Source: Blautia hydrogenotrophica DSM 10507 (lineage in GTDB: Bacteria > Bacillota > Clostridia > Lachnospirales > Lachnospiraceae). From it: a DNA stretch of 64,000 nucleotides. Of this stretch, positions 59,763 through 64,000 are shown in pieces; the stretch's first letter is position 1, and every line of letters begins with the position of its first letter. The stretch lies in the NCBI RefSeq assembly GCF_034356035.1, contig NZ_CP136423.1:1674001-1738000 (forward strand), given 5' to 3'. A model generated the notes under the pieces. It saw only the letters and a list, made by a program, of their open reading frames with translations, did not search any database and was not told the origin of the DNA. The translations under genes and the position numbers were made by a program.

Positions 59763-60944
59763 ATGTCCGAGCGAAAATCGGTGATGATTATCGGAGGAGG
59801 TGCCTCTGGGCTGATGGCAGCGATCTTTGCGGCAAAGGAGGGGGCCGCCGTGACAGTTTTGGAGCACAGCCAGAGCTTTGGAAAAAAGTTGCTGGCCACA
59901 GGAAACGGAAGATGTAATCTGACAAATGTGCAGATCTATGGGGACTCCTATCGTGGTAGCCACAGAGAGTTTGCGGCAAAGGTTCTGGAAAGATACGATA
60001 ACCGACAGACAATCGCATTTTTTTCAAAACTGGGAATCTATACGATGAACCAGGAGGGAAGGCTGTACCCCCACAGCCAGCAGGCTTCTAGTGTCTTGGA
60101 TGTACTGATGATGGAGGCTAGACACCGGAAAGTGAAGCTGAAGACTTGCGAGGAAGTGAAGGTGATTGCGAAAGAAGGAGACAGTTTTCGAGTTTTGACA
60201 GGGAATTGGACTTACCATGCGGACCGGGTGATTTTGTGTACCGGTTCTCCGGCCTCCAACATCTACGGCGCAGACGACAGCGGGTACCAATTGGCAAGGA
60301 TGCTGGGACACCAGGTGATTAAGCCTTTGCCTGCCTTAGTGCCGCTTCGATGCAAGGGAAAATGGTTCTCCTCCTGGGCGGGGATCCGCGTGGATGCGAA
60401 GGTCACTCTTTTGATTGACAAGGAGAAGAAGGCGCAGGAGAGAGGCGAGGTGCAGATGACCAACTATGGAGTCTCCGGAATTCCGATTTTTCAGTTAAGC
60501 GGCTATGCGGTCCGTGCCCTGGACGATGGAAGGCAGGCAGAATTGCTGCTGGACTTTTTACCGGAATTTGAGGAGAGAAATCTGAGAGCCTTCCTGCAAA
60601 TGAGAAGAGAACAGTGTCCTTATAAAAATGAGAAGGAGCTGCTGTGCGGTTTGTTTCCCGACAAGCTGATACCGATTCTTCTAAAGACAGGTTTCCCTCA
60701 AAGTATAAAAGAGCTAAGACTGCAAGTTCAGTCAGCGCACTCGATGACCAATGCCCAAGTCTGCTCCGGAGGAGTGGATGTGACGCAGGTTCAGCCCAGA
60801 ACACTGGAATCTTCCTTATGCCCGGGCCTGTATTTTGCAGGCGAGATTTTGGACATTGACGGTGCCTGCGGTGGCTACAACTTGCAATGGGCATGGAGCA
60901 CCGGCGCGATTGCGGGCAGCAGCGCCGGGAGAGAGAAAGGATGA
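59763..60944 (+). CDS. HI0933/BaiN-family flavoprotein
   Basis: The 393-residue FAD protein begins MIIGGGASGLMAAIFAAKEG and has FGKKLLATGNGRCNLTN, the hallmark of the HI0933 family, then LLDFLPEF and the C-terminal AGEILDIDGACGGYNLQWAW. Members are NAD(P)/FAD oxidoreductases of unknown substrate; one relative, BaiN, is implicated in bile acid dehydroxylation, which cannot be claimed here. ATG 59763 is set by GGAGG seven bases upstream; ATG 59757 is too close. The next flavoprotein follows 6 bases after its stop. Confidence 0.88.
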   Translation: MSERKSVMIIGGGASGLMAAIFAAKEGAAVTVLEHSQSFGKKLLATGNGRCNLTNVQIYGDSYRGSHREFAAKVLERYDNRQTIAFFSKLGIYTMNQEGRLYPHSQQASSVLDVLMMEARHRKVKLKTCEEVKVIAKEGDSFRVLTGNWTYHADRVILCTGSPASNIYGADDSGYQLARMLGHQVIKPLPALVPLRCKGKWFSSWAGIRVDAKVTLLIDKEKKAQERGEVQMTNYGVSGIPIFQLSGYAVRALDDGRQAELLLDFLPEFEERNLRAFLQMRREQCPYKNEKELLCGLFPDKLIPILLKTGFPQSIKELRLQVQSAHSMTNAQVCSGGVDVTQVQPRTLESSLCPGLYFAGEILDIDGACGGYNLQWAWSTGAIAGSSAGREKG

Positions 60945-60950
60945 GATACT

Positions 60951-62546
60951 ATGATTCGAATGACACAGGTATCCCTGCCAGTCTCCCATGACAGGGAGGC
61001 GTTGGAGAGAAAAATTCGAAAACTCCTTCGGATTTCCTCGGAACCATTCACTTATGAGATTGAGCGGCGCTCCCTGGACGCCAGGAATCCTCAGGAAAAG
61101 GTCTATCGGTATACTCTGGACGTGACAATCTCCAACGAAAAGAGGATACTCAAAAAAGTTCACAATAAAAACATTATGTCAATCAATAAAACCCGTTATC
61201 ATTTTCCAAAATCGGGAGAAGAGCCTCTCATTACTAGGCCGGTGATTGTGGGAAGTGGTCCTGCTGGGCTTTTCTGTGGCTGGTATCTAGCACGGGCTGG
61301 TTACCGTCCGCTGATTTTGGAACGGGGAGAGCAGGTCCGGGAGCGCAGGCGGACGGTGGAGAGATTCTGGAAGGAGGGAATCTTAGATTCGGAGTCTAAT
61401 GTACAGTTCGGCGAGGGAGGAGCGGGAACTTTCTCCGACGGAAAGCTGAACACGTTGGTGAAGGATCCTCTCGGTAGGAATAAAGAAGTACTCAAAAGAT
61501 TTGTGAAAGCGGGAGCGCCAAAAGAAATTCTCTACGAACAAAAACCGCACCTGGGAACGGATGTCCTGGCTTCCATTGTCGAGACTTTGAGAAAGCAGAT
61601 TGAAGCCATGGGCGGCAGCTTCCGGTTCGGTACTAAGCTTACTGGACTGAAGCTGGAGGATAACACGCTGCAAAGCCTGATTCTGAACGGAGAGGAAGAA
61701 CTTAAAGCCCAAGTCTGCGTGCTGGCGATTGGCCACAGCGCGCGGGATACGTTTTCTATGCTCCATGGCTGCGGTCTTCCCATGGAACCGAAATCTTTTG
61801 CGGTGGGCCTGCGCATAGAGCATCCTCAAAAAATGATAAACCAGGCTCTGTATGGGGAGGCAGAAAGTGCGGAGCTAGGAGCCGCCAGCTACAAGGTGAC
61901 TCATCAAGCTTCGACGGGGAGAGGAGTCTACAGCTTCTGTATGTGTCCCGGAGGCTATGTGGTAAACGCCTCATCGGAGCAGGGATATCTGGCTGTCAAC
62001 GGGATGAGCTATCAGGCCAGAGACCAAGTCAATGCCAACAGCGCTCTGATTGTGACGGTGAAGCCAGAGGACTTTCCAGAGGATGGACCTTTAGGCGGAG
62101 TAGCTTTCCAAAGAAAGCTGGAAAAGGCTGCCTATGAGGCAGGCGGAGGGAAGATTCCAGTTCAGACTTTGAAAGATTACTGTAAAAATCAGGCCGGCAG
62201 TAGTCTTGGCCAGGTAAAGCCTTTGATGAAAGGCGCTTGGACTTTGGCCAATGTGCGGGAAATCCTTCCCAGACAGATTGGGGACTCCATTGAGGAGGGC
62301 ATTTATGCCTTCGACAAAAAAATTCCTGGATTTGCCAGAGAAGATGCCCTGCTGAGCGCGGTGGAGAGCAGGACCTCGTCTCCTGTGCGAATTCTGAGAG
62401 GGGAAAATTGTGAGAGTCAGGTGTCTGGAATCTATCCCTGCGGGGAAGGAGCCGGCTACGCAGGCGGAATTACCTCGGCTGCTATGGATGGAATGAAGGT
62501 GGCGGAGGGGATTTCACGCAGATTCCAAAAATGTGAAATATCTTAA
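60951..62546 (+). CDS. COG2509-type FAD-dependent dehydrogenase
   Basis: The 531-residue protein has an N-terminal ferredoxin-like domain (about 1-85), then VIVGSGPAGLFCGWYLARAG as the FAD motif and the NVQFGEGGAGTFSDGKL stretch specific to this family. YPCGEGAGYAGGITSAAMDG near the C-terminus is typical. It is an uncharacterised dehydrogenase family often found beside HI0933-type flavoproteins. It starts 6 bases after the preceding flavoprotein, so they are probably co-expressed. The substrate is unknown. Confidence 0.9.
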   Translation: MIRMTQVSLPVSHDREALERKIRKLLRISSEPFTYEIERRSLDARNPQEKVYRYTLDVTISNEKRILKKVHNKNIMSINKTRYHFPKSGEEPLITRPVIVGSGPAGLFCGWYLARAGYRPLILERGEQVRERRRTVERFWKEGILDSESNVQFGEGGAGTFSDGKLNTLVKDPLGRNKEVLKRFVKAGAPKEILYEQKPHLGTDVLASIVETLRKQIEAMGGSFRFGTKLTGLKLEDNTLQSLILNGEEELKAQVCVLAIGHSARDTFSMLHGCGLPMEPKSFAVGLRIEHPQKMINQALYGEAESAELGAASYKVTHQASTGRGVYSFCMCPGGYVVNASSEQGYLAVNGMSYQARDQVNANSALIVTVKPEDFPEDGPLGGVAFQRKLEKAAYEAGGGKIPVQTLKDYCKNQAGSSLGQVKPLMKGAWTLANVREILPRQIGDSIEEGIYAFDKKIPGFAREDALLSAVESRTSSPVRILRGENCESQVSGIYPCGEGAGYAGGITSAAMDGMKVAEGISRRFQKCEIS

Positions 62547-62558
62547 AATTCCAAGAGG

Positions 62559-62582
62559 GAGTGTGTACATCACACTCTTTTT
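62559..62582 (+). terminator. Terminator of the miaB-to-flavoprotein cluster
   Basis: GAGTGTG (62559-62565) / CACACTC (62571-62577) with loop TACAT, followed by five Ts. Confidence 0.8.
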
Positions 62583-62643
62583 GTGCTAGAATGTAATGTG
62601 CGATTTTCCTACGCAAACCTGAAGAGAGTAGGAAGGAGCGCAT

Positions 62644-63330
62644 ATGATGAAAGAAATACCAAGAGAAGAACGGCCCTATGAAAAATGCCAGAGGCTTGGT
62701 CCTAAGGGGCTGTCTGATTCGGAACTACTGGCGGTGATTCTGCGCAGCGGCACCTCTGGTGTAAATTGCTTAGAGATGGCTTCGCAGGTGCTGAAGCTTG
62801 CTCAGCCGCCCTATGAGGGACTACTGGGAATCTATCACCTCTCCTTGAAAGAGCTGATGGAGATTCCAGGGATTGGAGCAGTCAAAGGAATTCAGCTTCA
62901 ATGTATCGGAGAGCTGTCTGTGCGTCTTGCAGCTATGCAAGCGAAAGAGAGCCTCGTCTTTACCAGGCCGGAGACGGTAGCCAGATATTATATGGAACGG
63001 TTTCGCCATGAAGAGCAAGAAAACCTGCTTTGTGTGATGTTGAACACGAAGAATCAGTATCTGGCAGAACGTGTAATCACAACAGGGACAGTGAATGCAT
63101 CCTTGATCTCTGCCAGGGAATTATTTTTGGAAGCGCTAAGAAACAAGGCGGTGAATATTCTATTGATCCACAATCATCCCAGCGGTGATCCCACACCCAG
63201 CAGGGAGGATATTTTAGCGACCCAGAAGATTTTTCAGGTGGGAGAGTTACTGGATATCCGGCTTCTCGATCACATTGTGATCGGGGACCAGCGTTATGTC
63301 AGTATGCGCAGTGAGGGACTGATAGAGTGA
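62644..63330 (+). CDS. radC: RadC/JAB-domain protein
   Basis: The 228-residue protein has a helix-hairpin-helix part (IPGIGAVKGIQLQCIGELS) and a C-terminal JAB/MPN metal site: HNHPSGDPTPSRED, with an upstream Glu in the GTVNASLISARELF strand. It was named after a supposed DNA repair role that is now doubted. It sits directly upstream of an mreB gene, the common order in Firmicutes. GGAAGGAG precedes the ATG; a second ATG follows at once. Confidence 0.92.
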   Translation: MMKEIPREERPYEKCQRLGPKGLSDSELLAVILRSGTSGVNCLEMASQVLKLAQPPYEGLLGIYHLSLKELMEIPGIGAVKGIQLQCIGELSVRLAAMQAKESLVFTRPETVARYYMERFRHEEQENLLCVMLNTKNQYLAERVITTGTVNASLISARELFLEALRNKAVNILLIHNHPSGDPTPSREDILATQKIFQVGELLDIRLLDHIVIGDQRYVSMRSEGLIE

Positions 63331-63391
63331 AAGAGCATCAGACGTATTTATCTTGGTGGAAAATGAAAAGATAAAAATAAGGGGAAGAGGT

Positions 63392-64000
63392 ATGCTTCGC
63401 AGAGTGTACGGGGTGGATCTTGGCACCAGCAGTGTCAAGATTTACTCGCTTTCAAAAAACAAAAAATATATGCAAAAAAATATGGTGGCGATACGCAATG
63501 GACGGCAGGTCATCGCTGTGGGCAATGACGCCTACGAAATGTATGAGAAGACACCTAGAAATATTCAGGTCAACTGTCCCATTCAAAATGGCAAAATTGC
63601 GAATATCTCCGTCATGGAGGTGGGTTTGTACAGTCTTTTAAAGAAGATTGAACCATACACACCCTTTGGCGCCGTGATGTATTTTACCGTTCCCGTGGAC
63701 GCCACAGCAATCGAGAAGAGAGCTTATTTTACGGTGGCGAACGGAAGTATGCTTCAAAACAACAAAGTTCTGATGGTGGAGTCACCGATTGCAGATGCCT
63801 TGGCTATGGGAATTTCCCCCCAAGAGAGCAAGGGGAGCATGATCGTCAATATTGGGGCTCAGAGCACGGAGTTGTCGGTGATCGCAGGCGGCAAAGTAAT
63901 CATAAGTAAGAGCTTGCAGCTGGGTGGTATGAAGATGGATGAGGGGATCATCAGTGAGATTCGCAAGAATTACAATCTACATCTGGGAAGAAGGACTGCC
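63392..64000 (+). CDS. mreB: MreB-family actin-like protein, N-terminal part
   Basis: The frame stays open to the right edge, giving the first 203 residues. The phosphate-1 motif is YGVDLGTSSVKIYSL, followed by the ATPase-fold segments YFTVPVDATAIEKRA and IVNIGAQSTELSVI. This is the actin-like fold of MreB, which guides cell-wall synthesis along the rod. The identity among MreB, Mbl and other actin-like paralogs cannot be settled on the N-terminal part. The ATG at 63392 follows GGGGAAGAGG. mreC and mreD would be expected downstream, outside the window. Confidence 0.85.
   Translation, partial: MLRRVYGVDLGTSSVKIYSLSKNKKYMQKNMVAIRNGRQVIAVGNDAYEMYEKTPRNIQVNCPIQNGKIANISVMEVGLYSLLKKIEPYTPFGAVMYFTVPVDATAIEKRAYFTVANGSMLQNNKVLMVESPIADALAMGISPQESKGSMIVNIGAQSTELSVIAGGKVIISKSLQLGGMKMDEGIISEIRKNYNLHLGRRTA

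Noticed and set aside
59763..60944. Calling the flavoprotein BaiN of bile acid metabolism
   Set aside because: The HI0933 family is broad and no other bai gene is present in the window.
1..64000. CRISPR arrays, tRNA or rRNA genes and prophage
   Set aside because: No regularly spaced direct repeats, tRNA-like cloverleaf or conserved rRNA segment, and no integrase or phage structural gene was seen by eye.

Overview
The window is a stretch of chromosome from a Gram-positive, anaerobic, endospore-forming member of the Clostridia, most likely a gut Lachnospiraceae (Blautia/Dorea/Ruminococcus-like). The grounds are strong AGGAGG-type ribosome binding sites, sigma-A promoters with 17-bp spacing, many sporulation genes (cotJ, pdaA, yqfC, yqfD, a bofC-like gene, spoIIIE/ftsK), a Rex regulator and a NuoE/NuoF-type flavin-iron-sulfur complex. 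No rRNA, tRNA, CRISPR array, transposase or prophage was seen. 59 coding regions are called; the first (CpsB-like) and last (MreB-like) are cut by the window edges. The taxonomic call is inference from gene content, not from a marker search.

Layout. 1-3.7 kb: end of a CpsB-type phosphatase, a YcxB-like membrane protein, a minimal subtilisin, and NADP-isocitrate dehydrogenase. 3.8-6.0 kb: an ABC-F ATPase on the minus strand, then an inverted-repeat element and the rex promoter. 6.0-13.1 kb: rex, NAD(P)HX repair, alr, an antitoxin-less mazF, a CBS/CorC membrane protein, a YebC regulator and the ClpP-like tepA. 13.2-19.1 kb: a three-gene redox operon (HndA/NuoE-like, HndC/NuoF-like, and a 1166-residue fusion of NuoG, GltD and degenerate molybdopterin-enzyme modules). 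19.2-24.1 kb: uppP, spoIIIE/ftsK, a zinc-ribbon/TPR protein and rlmH. 24.2-27.9 kb: a membrane-tethered XRE regulator, an rRNA methyltransferase, an acetyltransferase and a cotJ operon with cotJA and cotJB fused. 28.0-29.9 kb: ptsI with an HPr-like protein that lacks the phosphorylatable histidine. 30.2-40.0 kb: an ABC exporter, an orphan NuoE-like protein, pdaA, dus, yaaA, cysK and trkH-trkA. 40.3-45.3 kb: an acetyltransferase, a DUF2284 protein and yqfC-yqfD-phoH-ybeY-bofC-like. 45.4-50.1 kb: proB-DUF896-5-FTHF cyclo-ligase-proA and a secreted beta-helix protein. 50.4-64.0 kb: a catalytically degenerate M14 carboxypeptidase, then miaB-mutS-mutL-miaA, a methionine gamma-lyase-like enzyme, two flavoproteins, radC and mreB.

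The genes mix core housekeeping (mismatch repair, tRNA/rRNA modification, proline and cysteine synthesis, K+ uptake), energy and redox metabolism (rex, icd, the redox complex, NAD(P)HX repair), and sporulation. The most unusual items are the redox complex, which has no visible catalytic site for H2 or formate, the His-less HPr next to ptsI, the M14 pseudo-peptidase, the cotJA-cotJB fusion, two start sites whose Shine-Dalgarno lies inside a terminator-like hairpin, and two families of short dispersed repeats.

All calls rest on reading the sequence and on knowledge of protein families. No database search, structure prediction or codon statistic was run.
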